Assembly (NCBI GenBank): GCA_965216445.1 | Contig: OZ244166.1 | Span: forward strand, 1,860,001 to 1,924,000 | DNA from: MA-ANB-1 sp965216445 | GTDB taxonomy: Bacteria > Actinomycetota > Acidimicrobiia > Spongiisociales > ZC4RG35 | DNA length: 64,000 nt | Direction: 5' to 3' | In this document: piece after piece, positions 32,452 to 40,828 of the stretch | Position numbering within the stretch: position 1 is the first letter of the stretch | How the letters are laid out: each line of letters opens with the position of its first letter | Translations under genes and position numbers: made by a program | Notes under the pieces: generated by a model | Told to the model about the DNA's origin: nothing | Seen by the model: only the letters and a program-made list of their open reading frames with translations | Databases searched by the model: none

Positions 32452-34065
32452 CTAGCTGACACCTCTTGCCCGCCGGTATCTGAGTATCTGAGCATTGGTC
32501 GATGCATCATGTCGGAGTTCCGTGGGTTCACCCACGGTGAGTTCTTCAGCAATGGCTGTGGCAAGGACCTTCCCCAGTTCGACTCCCCATTGGTCAAACG
32601 AGTTGATCCCCCAGAGGGCCCCCTGCACGAAGACCTTGTGTTCGTAGATGGCCACCAGCTGGCCAAGGACCGAAGGTGTCAGCTTTGGAGCGATGATCAA
32701 TGTCGTCGGCCGGTTCCCTGGGAATGTTCGGTGTGGTACCTGGGCTCCCACGACCCCTTCCAGTTCATCGGCCGATCTTCCGAATGCAAGCGCCTCTGCT
32801 TGGGCGAAGAGGTTGGCCATCAATAAATCGTGTTGACTCTCGTTGCCGTCACTGGGTTCCAAGAAACCAATAAGGTCCGCGGGGACAACAGTTGTGCCCT
32901 GATGAAGCAGTTGATAGAAGGCATGTTGACCATTTGTACCCGGTTCGCCCCAAACGATGGGACCCGTATCTGTGTCAACCGGCGAGCCGTCGAGTCGTAC
33001 TCCCTTCCCGTTGGATTCCATGTCGAGCTGCTGAAGGTAGGCCGGAAAGCGAGCCAAGTCTTCGCTATAGGGGAGGACTGCGTAGGTCGGCAGGCTGAGA
33101 ATGTTCCGATACCACAACCCGATCAAGCCCAGAAGGACCGGGAGGTTCCGCTCGAAAGGGATCGATCGGAAGTGAATGTCAATCGTTCGGAATCCATCGA
33201 GCATCTCGCGAAAATTCTCAGATCCGATGGCGATCATCAGACTCAGACCAACGGCTGAGTCCATCGAATAACGGCCACCGACCCAATCCCAGAACTCAAA
33301 CATGTTGTCCGGATCGATCCCAAACGCTTTGACCGCCTCACGATTGGTCGATACCGCAACAAAGTGCCTCTCTACCGCCGAATCGTCGCCAATCTCATCG
33401 ACAAGCCAATTCCGGGCCTCAGTTGCATTGGTCAAGGTCTCCAATGTGGTGAACGTTTTCGACGCAATGATGAACAGCGTCGAATCTGCGTCCAATTCTC
33501 CAAGGACAGATGAAATATCGGCCGGGTCTACGTTCGATACAAAATGAACCGTCAGGTCCGGGTGGACATAAGGCCTAAGGGCGCGGTACGCCATCGCCGG
33601 ACCAAGGTCCGAGCCGCCGATCCCGATGTTGACGATGTCGGTAATCCGCTGGCCGCGGTGCCCAGTCCATCGACCAGAGCGCACCACGTCGGAGAAATCT
33701 GCCATCCGACCCAACACCGCCTGCACTTGAGGGACGACGTCTACGCCGTCAACCACAAAGACATCACCGGGCTGCGAACGAAGGGCAGGGTGCATGACCG
33801 CCCGACCCTCAGTGCCGTTGATCGGTTCCCCCGCAAAGAGGTCCTGGGCGCGACTCTTCAGTCCACGTTCTTCGGCCAGAGACAACAGGTTTGCGAGAAT
33901 CTCGTCGTCGATCAGATTCTTGGACAGATCCACAACGAGGTCGCCCACCGAGAACGTGAAACGATCAGCGCGTCCCGGATCGACAGAAAAGAGCTGGCGA
34001 AGGTTGACGTCCCCACCAAGATGCTTGAGCCGGCTCCATGAAGACGTTTCAGTTATGGATTTCAA
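32452..34065 (-). CDS. pgi: Glucose-6-phosphate isomerase
   Basis: A 537-residue cytoplasmic enzyme that interconverts glucose-6-phosphate and fructose-6-phosphate. Family signatures are clear: NIGIGGSDLGPAMAYRAL (phosphate-binding), DPADISSVLGELD, the catalytic glutamate in GEPGTNGQHAFYQLLHQGT, and the C-terminal FVQGALWGINSFDQWGVELGK with the catalytic lysine. Length matches bacterial Pgi. The start at 34065 begins MKSITETSSW. It stands as a single gene, followed downstream by a hairpin. Confidence 0.97.
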   Translation of the reverse strand: MKSITETSSWSRLKHLGGDVNLRQLFSVDPGRADRFTFSVGDLVVDLSKNLIDDEILANLLSLAEERGLKSRAQDLFAGEPINGTEGRAVMHPALRSQPGDVFVVDGVDVVPQVQAVLGRMADFSDVVRSGRWTGHRGQRITDIVNIGIGGSDLGPAMAYRALRPYVHPDLTVHFVSNVDPADISSVLGELDADSTLFIIASKTFTTLETLTNATEARNWLVDEIGDDSAVERHFVAVSTNREAVKAFGIDPDNMFEFWDWVGGRYSMDSAVGLSLMIAIGSENFREMLDGFRTIDIHFRSIPFERNLPVLLGLIGLWYRNILSLPTYAVLPYSEDLARFPAYLQQLDMESNGKGVRLDGSPVDTDTGPIVWGEPGTNGQHAFYQLLHQGTTVVPADLIGFLEPSDGNESQHDLLMANLFAQAEALAFGRSADELEGVVGAQVPHRTFPGNRPTTLIIAPKLTPSVLGQLVAIYEHKVFVQGALWGINSFDQWGVELGKVLATAIAEELTVGEPTELRHDASTNAQILRYRRARGVS

Positions 34066-34161
34066 TTACCTTTGACCTCGCCTCGACGGGTCCATCGTAT
34101 CTACTCCCAATTGTGATCCGTTTGGCAACCCAAGCAGAGAACCAATTGAATTCCTGCTGGG

Positions 34162-35349
34162 TCAACCTCGAAAAAAACGTGTAACGCACTCGACATGATG
34201 CGTATGCGGAAACAGGTCGAGGACCTCAGTACCAGCGTGTACATATCCGACGCGACCAAGAAGCACACTATCTCTGGCCGCCGCCGCTGGATCGCAACTG
34301 ACCAGAACCAACACGGGGGCACCCGCAGTTGCAAGAGCCTCCACACCAGCGCGACCGAGGCCAGATCGGGAAGGGTCGGCAATCAACACGTCAGCCGACC
34401 CGTCGCCGACCCATTTCTCAACCCTGGTGCGCACCACAGCTGCATTGCGGCCATTGAGGTTCTTCTCACAGTCGGCCGCGGACCACCGAGAAGACTCGAT
34501 GGCTATCAATCGACTGTCCGGAGATGCAGCGGCCTTGGCAAAAAGTCCGACGCCAGCGTAAGCGTCGACTACGGCTCCCGCAGATTCGAGCTCGGGCGCA
34601 GCATTCCGAACAGCCTCGACGAGCAAAGCGGCCGCTTGTGGACCGCTCTGGAAAAAGGACCCGGAAGAAACCCAAAAACCATGTTCTCCCACGTACTCGG
34701 TGAGCGAAGCTGAACGACCCGTTGCCACGTCCCTGGGAAGGCCTCTGACTTGACCGCGACGTTTGTCCCAATGTGCAGTTGCCTCATCCGTCGCGACCGA
34801 CACGCGTATCGAAACCTCCAAACCCGGGTCAACCTCGATCGAATCCAACACGGATTGCAGACCGTCGTTGGCTACCAGACAGCGGGCGGCGCCGATGGTG
34901 TCATGCGAACGTTCCCGCCGGAAGGCGGGAAGTCCGTCCTCGCCGCCCACAACTCTGATGGTCGTCCGATACCCGGATGGGTCAACCGCCTGCCCTGCGA
35001 AGACATTCAGGTCAGAGTGGCCCGCGATACGTCTGAAGGTCTCGGCGACAACGCCTACCTTGGCGGGTAGCTGAGCACTTGCGTCCAGGTGTTGCCAGTC
35101 GCAGCCTCCACATCCACGTTGTCTCTGGACACACGGAGGATTAACCCTCAGTGGTGACGTCGAATGCAGTTCGGCCACGGTTGCCCGAGCCCAATCGCGT
35201 TTCTCTTTGACGATTTCGACGGAGGCAGACTCCCCCGGCAGAAGGCCACTGACGAACACCACCCGACCATCGGGGCCACGAGCAAGAACTTCGCCCCCGG
35301 CCACAAGGTGTTCTCCGACCAGGGGCCCAGAGATCGGGGCGTAGGCCAC
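34162..35349 (-). CDS. RumA/TrmA-family uracil-5-methyltransferase
   Basis: A 395-residue RNA methyltransferase. The N-terminal TRAM domain (about 10-60) is followed by the Fe-S cluster cysteines CVQRQRGCGGCDWQHL, a central fold and a Rossmann SAM domain (VVDAYAGVGLFAKAAA); the catalytic cysteine is in VLVSCDPAAAARD. It forms 5-methyluridine in 23S rRNA or tRNA; the family includes RlmCD and TrmA, and I cannot tell which position is modified. Single gene. Confidence 0.9.
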   Translation of the reverse strand: MAYAPISGPLVGEHLVAGGEVLARGPDGRVVFVSGLLPGESASVEIVKEKRDWARATVAELHSTSPLRVNPPCVQRQRGCGGCDWQHLDASAQLPAKVGVVAETFRRIAGHSDLNVFAGQAVDPSGYRTTIRVVGGEDGLPAFRRERSHDTIGAARCLVANDGLQSVLDSIEVDPGLEVSIRVSVATDEATAHWDKRRGQVRGLPRDVATGRSASLTEYVGEHGFWVSSGSFFQSGPQAAALLVEAVRNAAPELESAGAVVDAYAGVGLFAKAAASPDSRLIAIESSRWSAADCEKNLNGRNAAVVRTRVEKWVGDGSADVLIADPSRSGLGRAGVEALATAGAPVLVLVSCDPAAAARDSVLLGRVGYVHAGTEVLDLFPHTHHVECVTRFFRG

Positions 35350-35405
35350 CTGACAACCTTAACGAGGCGTTTGTAGCGTATGAACTGGGTACTTGACGAC
35401 TAGGG

Positions 35406-36437
35406 CTACTTGGCGCCTACCAGGTTGGTGAGCGCCTGAAGTTGATCAACGGTTCCCAGAACAATCGGGACGTCGCCGGCCCGAAGTTCGACAGACGGAT
35501 CGGGGCGATGGTGGAAGGTTCCGTCAGGCCTTCGGATTGCCAAGACCGTGACACCGGTGTCTTCGACAAGTCGGGACTCGGCAATGGTCACTCCATCCAA
35601 TCCTGAGCCCTGCCGAACCGCCACCTCACGCAATTCGACCTCGTACTGCCGGTCATGCATTGCCTCACCGAGAAAGGCGGCAACGTTGGGCTGGGTGATA
35701 AAAGCAGCCATTCGGGCGCCACCGATCTGATGGGGGTTGACAACCTTGTTGGCTCCCGCTTGCCGCAACTTCGGCTTGGCCGTCGGGCCGTTGGCTCTAG
35801 CGACGATGAACAGTTCAGGATTGAGCGAACGTCCGGTCAGGGTCACGTACGTACACTGCGAGTCGCTGTCGAGAGCGATCACCAAACCGCGGGCGCGCTC
35901 GATCCCCGCCTGGCGAAGAACTCGGTCATCGGTCGCGTCTCCAACCAGAGCCGGCACGTCGGTGACATCGAGCAGATCGGTACGGGAATCAATTACGACC
36001 ACTGATTCACCCTGGGAGACGAGGGCTCGACCGATCGCCCGACCGACCTGGCCCCAACCACAGACGATGACATGATTGTTCATCTTGTCCAAGACCTTCT
36101 GCATTCTGTTCCTCCCGATCTGTTCGGATAACCGACCCTCGACCACTGCTTCAAATGTCGCTGCCAGGGTGTATAGAGCGACTCCAACACCGCCCATGAT
36201 GAGTAGTGACGTGACGAGGCGGTAGCTCGTGCCGACGTCGTCACCGATTTCCACAAACCCAACCGTTGAGATGGTTATCAGGGTCTGATAGAACGCATCG
36301 AAGGGCTCCAAACCCAAAAGAATGTAGGCAACGGTACCGAGCAGTTGGACCGTGACCAGAGCCGCCAATCCGTACTTGACATTACGCCACAGGTCCGCGG
36401 ACTCGGCTCGAGTTGGACCATTGGTGGTATCCGTCAT
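35406..36437 (-). CDS. K+ channel with RCK (TrkA-N/C) domains
   Basis: A 343-residue channel. Two membrane helices flank a pore loop (TLITISTVGFVEIGD); the filter reads TVGFVE instead of canonical TVGYGD, as seen in some actinobacterial channels. After it a RCK-N NAD-binding domain (VIVCGWGQVGRAIGRALV, VVVIDSR) and an RCK-C domain (about 255-343) follow. It gates K+ in response to ligands or redox. ATG 36437 chosen over GTG 36440. Confidence 0.88.
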   Translation of the reverse strand: MTDTTNGPTRAESADLWRNVKYGLAALVTVQLLGTVAYILLGLEPFDAFYQTLITISTVGFVEIGDDVGTSYRLVTSLLIMGGVGVALYTLAATFEAVVEGRLSEQIGRNRMQKVLDKMNNHVIVCGWGQVGRAIGRALVSQGESVVVIDSRTDLLDVTDVPALVGDATDDRVLRQAGIERARGLVIALDSDSQCTYVTLTGRSLNPELFIVARANGPTAKPKLRQAGANKVVNPHQIGGARMAAFITQPNVAAFLGEAMHDRQYEVELREVAVRQGSGLDGVTIAESRLVEDTGVTVLAIRRPDGTFHHRPDPSVELRAGDVPIVLGTVDQLQALTNLVGAK

Positions 36438-36595
36438 CACCTACTCAACCTCTGACGACCTTCGTTTACTTGGCACGACTTTAGATGTCACATTGTCGGT
36501 TCAGGTCACCAACGCGCCAGGTGACAATCGACCACTCTTTGCCACCGATTTTTTGAATATCCGACAAGACTGTTCTCAGTCTCCGAGGAGGACGG

Positions 36596-36787
36596 ATGAA
36601 ACGGTTGAAAGATCTACTAGGCGCCGAGTGTGCTCACGATCACACACTCGTCGTAACTGCCGCCGGTGTAAGACGTACTGTTTGCGAAGGTTGCGGCAAC
36701 GTGTCCTTCAAGATGGTGGCCCGGACCGCCACCACACCTCGCAAAGCAAAAGCGAGCCACAAGCTGCGTAAGGTTTCCGGCCTCTAA
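36596..36787 (+). CDS. Small zinc-ribbon-like protein
   Basis: A 63-residue basic protein starting MKRLKDLLG after GAGGAGG. It has CAHDHTL followed by CEGCGNVSF, an arrangement of Cys and His resembling a single zinc knuckle in the same style as ribosomal or transcription-linked short proteins. Start and ribosome site are convincing. Function unknown. A GTCACC/GGTGAC inverted repeat (36505-36525) lies in the divergent gap with the K+ channel. Confidence 0.65.
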   Translation: MKRLKDLLGAECAHDHTLVVTAAGVRRTVCEGCGNVSFKMVARTATTPRKAKASHKLRKVSGL

Positions 36788-36800
36788 AGGAGTCGTTCTA

Positions 36801-37823
36801 CTACGGCTCGATGACGACCTTGCCGCGAGCGTGGCCCTCTTCGAGATAGCGCATCGCGTCGGCAAACTCGTCAAGTGAGTACACCCGATCGATGACCGAT
36901 TTCACCTCTCCCTGCTCCACCAAATCAGCAATGAATTCGAGATCCGATTGGTTGGCCTTGGCCAGCATGACACTCATCTTCTGACTGCCGAAAACCGACC
37001 CCAAGGCAACCTTCGCTAGGTGACCCAAAGGACCAACCCAGTCACCCATTTCGAGCGAGCCAACTGAGACGTACCTTCCGTCGACTTCCATCGCTCGACG
37101 GTTCTCACTCAGCGACTTGGTGCCCACCGTGTCGATAATCACGTCGTATTTGTCACCGGTCGATGTGTAATCCGTACTCGTGTAGTCAATAGCCTGGTCC
37201 GCCCCGATCGACAGCAACAGACTCTGGTTCCTCCTACTGGCAACGGCGGTGACATCCGCTCCGAGTGCCTTGGCGATCTGAACCGCATATGTCCCGACAC
37301 CACCCGAGGCACCGTTCACCAGCACTCGATCCCCCGGTTCCACTCTTGCCTTGTCCCGCAATCCCTGGAGGGCCGTCAATGCGGCGACCGGGATCGCTGC
37401 TGCCTCGACGAAGGTGGCGTTGCTCGGTTTCTTGACCAGGAGACGCTCGGGGGCACAGACGTACTCTGCTCCTCCGGAGCCCTTCTCCCCGAATACCTCA
37501 TCACCAACGCTGAACGTCGAGACGTTCTTGCCCACCGCCTCGACAACGCCCGCTACGTCAACGCCGAGCGAGTTCTGCTTCGGTTGGCGCAGTCCGGACT
37601 GCAGACGCACCAGGTACGGGGTCCCTCGCATGTAGTGCCAGTCGAGTGGGTTGATCGCAACAGCCTTGACCTTGACCAAAACCTCGTCGTCATCCGGTAC
37701 CGGCTTTGGCACTTCTTCGATGGCGATGACGTCGGGCGAACCGTACTGGTAGAACCTTGCCGCCTTCATCGTCTGGGTGTGGCTTCCGGCACGCTTCGCT
37801 TCAGGCTTGTTTGCTGCATCCAT
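36801..37823 (-). CDS. Zinc-independent quinone oxidoreductase-like MDR protein
   Basis: A 340-residue NAD(P)H-dependent oxidoreductase of the medium-chain dehydrogenase family. The NADPH motif GDRVLVNGASGGVGTYAVQIA and the GSGGAEYV loop match quinone oxidoreductase/zeta-crystallin types; zinc ligands are absent. A short internal tandem copy YTSTDYTST near residue 215 is unusual. The start is at 37823 (or 37769, MKAARFYQ). Its promoter carries the same operator as the TetR and efflux genes on the other side. Confidence 0.88.
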   Translation of the reverse strand: MDAANKPEAKRAGSHTQTMKAARFYQYGSPDVIAIEEVPKPVPDDDEVLVKVKAVAINPLDWHYMRGTPYLVRLQSGLRQPKQNSLGVDVAGVVEAVGKNVSTFSVGDEVFGEKGSGGAEYVCAPERLLVKKPSNATFVEAAAIPVAALTALQGLRDKARVEPGDRVLVNGASGGVGTYAVQIAKALGADVTAVASRRNQSLLLSIGADQAIDYTSTDYTSTGDKYDVIIDTVGTKSLSENRRAMEVDGRYVSVGSLEMGDWVGPLGHLAKVALGSVFGSQKMSVMLAKANQSDLEFIADLVEQGEVKSVIDRVYSLDEFADAMRYLEEGHARGKVVIEP

Positions 37824-37859
37824 AGGGGCTTTCTCCAGTGGCTCATTGAGAAAATAGTT

Positions 37860-37887
37860 TCGTACATTGTAAGTCGTACGGTGTAAG
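37860..37887 (-). promoter_or_regulatory. TetR operator, quinone oxidoreductase promoter
   Basis: Two direct copies of CTTACNNNGTACGA read on the minus strand (37874-37887 and 37860-37873). The pair overlaps and follows the -10 element. The same paired element recurs at 38771-38798. Confidence 0.8.
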
Positions 37888-37914
37888 ATAATGGAGAAGT
37901 CAGGAGAATGTCAA
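37885..37914 (-). promoter_or_regulatory. Promoter of the quinone oxidoreductase gene
   Basis: On the minus strand TTGACA (37909-37914), an 18-nt spacer and TATCTT (37885-37890). The same TTGACA-N18-TATCTT layout occurs before the efflux operon, and the -10 merges with the operator in both. Confidence 0.7.
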
Positions 37915-37936
37915 GCGATAAAGGTCTGCAGAGATT

Positions 37937-37963
37937 CTTACCCCGTACGATTACACTATTGAG
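37937..37963 (+). promoter_or_regulatory. TetR operator before its own gene
   Basis: CTTACCCCGTACGA (37937-37950) is a further copy of the operator half, followed by TTACACTATTGAG (to 37963), a degenerate second copy. It lies 6-32 nt before the TetR ATG. Confidence 0.65.
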
Positions 37964-37968
37964 AGCAC

Positions 37969-38679
37969 ATGGCAGCACGCACTGAACCGGCAACCAAACG
38001 AAGGACCCCACTGAGTCGGGAGCGGGTGCTGAAGGCAGCCGTCAAGCTCGCTGATCGAGACGGTCTCGATTCGTTGACAATGCGCAAACTTGCCGACGAC
38101 CTTGGTGTCGAAGCCATGTCGTTGTACTACCACGTAGCCAACAAAGAAGCCCTGCTGGATGGTGTAGTGGATGTGGTCGTCGCAGAAATCGAAGAAGACC
38201 TCGGAGGATTCACCGAGGATCTCGTGGATTCGAACTGGAAGAAGACCATGCGACAGAGGATTCTCACTGCCCGATCCGTCATGCTCAAACACCCGTGGGC
38301 ACCGGACGTTCTCGAAACGAGAACCACAATCAGCCCGCGGATGATGCTCTACTTCAACTCCCTCCTGGGGATATTCCGCCAGGGTGGCATCACTTACGAC
38401 CTAGCCCACCATGCGTTACATGCTCTCGGAAGTCGGGCAATAGGGTTCTCTCAAGAACTCTTCAGACCGGACTCAAACGCTGGCGCTGACGAAGAGGACA
38501 TGGAAGAGGCCTTCGAAGCTATGGCGGCCCAACTCCCCTATCTGGTTGGGATGTTGGCCGAAGTGGTCCACGACGACGGACCCGACGAAACTCTGGGCTG
38601 GTGTGACGATCAGACCGAGTTCGAGTTTGGACTCGACGTGATCCTCGACGGAATCGACCGGCTTCACCAGGCCTCCTAA
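37969..38679 (+). CDS. TetR-family repressor with tetracycline-repressor-type C-terminal domain
   Basis: A 236-residue regulator. The N-terminal HTH is RVLKAAVKLADRDGLDSLTMRKLADDLGVEAMSLYYHVANKEALL, a close match to the TetR subgroup that carries TetR_C-type ligand domains. The C-terminal part is helical, with ISPRMMLYFNSLLGIF. Operator copies lie before its own gene, before the divergent quinone oxidoreductase and before the downstream ABC operon. This makes it the likely local regulator of both. The start at 37969 has only weak GAGAG upstream. Confidence 0.92.
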   Translation: MAARTEPATKRRTPLSRERVLKAAVKLADRDGLDSLTMRKLADDLGVEAMSLYYHVANKEALLDGVVDVVVAEIEEDLGGFTEDLVDSNWKKTMRQRILTARSVMLKHPWAPDVLETRTTISPRMMLYFNSLLGIFRQGGITYDLAHHALHALGSRAIGFSQELFRPDSNAGADEEDMEEAFEAMAAQLPYLVGMLAEVVHDDGPDETLGWCDDQTEFEFGLDVILDGIDRLHQAS

Positions 38680-38743
38680 CCCCCACTCACCGCTCCCCCG
38701 TCCCCTCAGAAACACCACGAACCAAAAAACTTCCGCTTTGGCC

Positions 38744-38773
38744 TTGACAGCCTTACGTTGTATGACGTATCTT
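38744..38773 (+). promoter_or_regulatory. Promoter of the DrrAB-type efflux operon
   Basis: TTGACA (38744-38749), 18-nt spacer, TATCTT (38768-38773). The operator half-sites at 38752-38798 cover the spacer, the -10 and the start region, which fits repression by steric block. Confidence 0.72.
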
Positions 38774-38798
38774 ACGGCGTACGACTTACAGTGTACGA
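38752..38798 (+). promoter_or_regulatory. Triple TetR operator of the efflux operon
   Basis: Three copies of the CTTACNNNGTACGA-type half: CTTACGTTGTATGA (38752-38765), CTTACGGCGTACGA (38771-38784) and CTTACAGTGTACGA (38785-38798). The last two plus the flanking bases match the quinone oxidoreductase site in about 27 of 30 positions. Confidence 0.8.
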
Positions 38799-38829
38799 AT
38801 CATTGTGAGGCAAACCAGAAGGAAAAGAC

Positions 38830-38907
38830 ATGAAACGCAAAGGCGACACCCAAACCACCGTTCTCCCCGTCGAGATCATCAGTCCTCAGATCGGGTCGAT
38901 CCGATGA
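38830..38907 (+). CDS. 25-residue leader ORF coupled to the ABC ATPase gene
   Basis: A 25-codon frame (MKRKGDTQTTVL... SPQIGSIR) from ATG 38830, with AAGGA at a good distance. Its stop TGA (38905-38907) overlaps the ATPase ATG at 38904 (ATGA). The ATPase ATG itself has no ribosome site, so its translation probably depends on this short frame. The peptide is unlike anything I recognise; it may act only as a coupling leader. Confidence 0.55.
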   Translation: MKRKGDTQTTVLPVEIISPQIGSIR

Positions 38908-39911
38908 AGCCGGTCATCGAGGCCAGCCAATTGGTAAAGACCTACGGCGAGGTACGTGCTCTCGATCACCTGAATCTCCAGGTCGAGGAAGGAACGGTTG
39001 TCGGCCTGCTCGGCCCCAACGGCGCCGGAAAGACAACCGCTGTGTCGATACTCACGACGCTGCTGAGACCCGACTCCGGATCGGCAATGGTTGCCGGCGC
39101 TGACGTCGTCTCCTCGCCAAACGACGTCCGGAAACAGATCGGACTTTCCGGCCAGTACGCCGCTGTCGACGAACATCTCACAGGTTTCGAAAACCTCACG
39201 ATGATTGGCCGCCTGTATCACCTGGGCGGGAAGCGAGCCAAGGTCAGGGCTCGAGAGCTCCTTGACCGATTCAGCCTCGACGACGCTGCTGACCGGCCCG
39301 TGAATACTTACTCGGGAGGCATGCGACGACGCCTCGACCTCGCCGGGGCATTGGTGTCAGAAGCGCCGGTTCTCTTCCTGGACGAGCCGACAACCGGGTT
39401 GGACCCAAGAAGCCGGGCCGAACTCTGGACGGTTATCCGCGACCTCGTCGAACGAGGCCGGACGTTGCTATTGACCACTCAATACATGGAGGAGGCCGAC
39501 CAGCTGGCAGATGACATCGTCGTCATTGATCACGGTCGCGAGATTGCTCACGGAACTGCCGACGAACTCAAGACGATGATCGGAGGAGACCGAATCGAAG
39601 TGCAGGTCGAGACACAAGACAGTGTTCCCAGCACAGTCGAGGTGCTGACCAGGGTCGCTGTCGGCGAAGTTCGCATTGAGGGAAGAACCCTCACAGCACC
39701 AATCTCCGGGGGAGCCCGAACGTTGACTGGCGCCCTTCGCTCACTAGACGAAAGGGGCGTTGCGGTACTGGACGTGGGCTTGCGCAGGCCAACGCTGGAC
39801 GATGTGTTCCTTTCCCTCACCGGACACTCCACCAACGACCACCAACCAGAGGATCCCACCGATCGAGACCTCGATCGATCAGACCTCGTGACGATGAAGG
39901 CAGCAAGCTGA
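38904..39911 (+). CDS. DrrA-type ABC exporter ATPase
   Basis: A 335-residue cytoplasmic ATPase. Walker A GPNGAGKTT, the Q-loop GLSGQYAAVDEHLTG, signature YSGGMRRRLDLAGAL, Walker B VLFLDEPTTGLD, H-loop TTQYMEEADQLADDIVV. These are typical of the daunorubicin-resistance DrrA group, including the C-terminal extension ending RPTLDDVFLSLTG. I place the start at ATG 38904 (MKPVIEAS); the longer frame to 38805 encodes an unconvincing arginine-rich stretch. The permease follows with a TGATG overlap. Confidence 0.93.
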   Translation: MKPVIEASQLVKTYGEVRALDHLNLQVEEGTVVGLLGPNGAGKTTAVSILTTLLRPDSGSAMVAGADVVSSPNDVRKQIGLSGQYAAVDEHLTGFENLTMIGRLYHLGGKRAKVRARELLDRFSLDDAADRPVNTYSGGMRRRLDLAGALVSEAPVLFLDEPTTGLDPRSRAELWTVIRDLVERGRTLLLTTQYMEEADQLADDIVVIDHGREIAHGTADELKTMIGGDRIEVQVETQDSVPSTVEVLTRVAVGEVRIEGRTLTAPISGGARTLTGALRSLDERGVAVLDVGLRRPTLDDVFLSLTGHSTNDHQPEDPTDRDLDRSDLVTMKAAS

Positions 39912-40708
39912 TGGAACGACTCGCATACGCATTTACGGACGGTGCCGCAATTGCCCGTCGCAACGTGATCAAAATCAGGAGGGTTCCCGAGATTCTTGCG
40001 GCAGTCCTCATCCAACCGATCGTGTTCGTACTGTTGTTCGCCTACGTGTTCGGCAGCGCGATCGACATACCTGGAGGGTCCTATAGGGAGTTCTTGATCG
40101 CAGGAACCTTCGCCCTGACGCTGACCTTCGGAGCGGTGTTCACAGGTGCCGGCCTGGCCGACGACATGCAGAAGGGAATCATCGATCGGTTCCGGTCATT
40201 GCCGATGTCGCAGTCAGCTGTTGTACTCGGAAGGACAGCAAGCGATGTGATCTACAACGTTGCATCGTTGATTGTCATGGCCCTCGCTGGTGCGATTGTG
40301 GGTTGGCGCTTTCACAATGGGATAGCCGACGCACTACTCGGCTTCGGGCTACTTCTGCTGTTCGCCTACTCCATTTCTTGGGTGATGGCATACGTCGGGC
40401 TCCTTGTGCCCAGTCCGGAGGTAGTCAACAACGCATCGTTCATGGTGATCTTTCCGATGACGTTCATTGCGAACACGTTTGTGCCCGCCGATAACCTTCC
40501 GACACCCCTTCGCATTTTCGCGGAGTGGAACCCGGTGTCAGCCGTGACACAGGCTGCACGGGAACTGTTTGGCAACATCCCAGTTGGCACACCCGTGCCA
40601 GACGTTTGGTCATTGCAGAACCCGATCTCGTATTCCTTGATTTGGATCGCCATCTTCATCGGTGTCTTCGCACCTTTGGCCGTTCATCGATACCGAAAGG
40701 CGCGATGA
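39911..40708 (+). CDS. DrrB-type ABC exporter permease (ABC-2)
   Basis: A 265-residue membrane protein with about six helices and the ABC-2 pattern (RFRSLPMSQSAVVLGRTASDV in the coupling loop, NPVSAVTQAARELFGN near the C-terminus). It overlaps the ATPase stop by one base (TGATG). Together they would expel a hydrophobic drug or metabolite in response to TetR release. A quinone oxidoreductase under the same operator suggests a quinone-like or redox-active compound as the ligand; this is inference. Confidence 0.92.
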   Translation: MERLAYAFTDGAAIARRNVIKIRRVPEILAAVLIQPIVFVLLFAYVFGSAIDIPGGSYREFLIAGTFALTLTFGAVFTGAGLADDMQKGIIDRFRSLPMSQSAVVLGRTASDVIYNVASLIVMALAGAIVGWRFHNGIADALLGFGLLLLFAYSISWVMAYVGLLVPSPEVVNNASFMVIFPMTFIANTFVPADNLPTPLRIFAEWNPVSAVTQAARELFGNIPVGTPVPDVWSLQNPISYSLIWIAIFIGVFAPLAVHRYRKAR

Positions 40709-40726
40709 CACAGCACGATGCACTCG

Positions 40727-40754
40727 GATCGGCGGAGCGCAATCTTCGCCGATT
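40727..40754 (+). terminator. Weak hairpin after the efflux operon
   Basis: ATCGGCG (40728-40734) pairs with CGCCGAT (40747-40753), extended by one G-T pair and closed by a 12-nt loop. It follows the DrrB-type gene on the same strand. No T tract is visible. Confidence 0.35.
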
Positions 40755-40828
40755 CGGGGAGATTGGCCCTAGACACCAAAATCGAACCAACGATATTTTC
40801 AACCTAAGCGACCAGTAGGAAGGCAGAC

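Noticed and set aside
36505..36525. GTCACC/GGTGAC inverted repeat as a firm operator
   Set aside because: Six-base arms with a 9-nt loop and no matching regulator nearby; too weak to list as a separate feature.
38805..38903. N-terminal arginine-rich extension of the DrrA-type ATPase
   Set aside because: Low-quality sequence, in conflict with the coupled leader frame; homologs start near MKPVIEAS.
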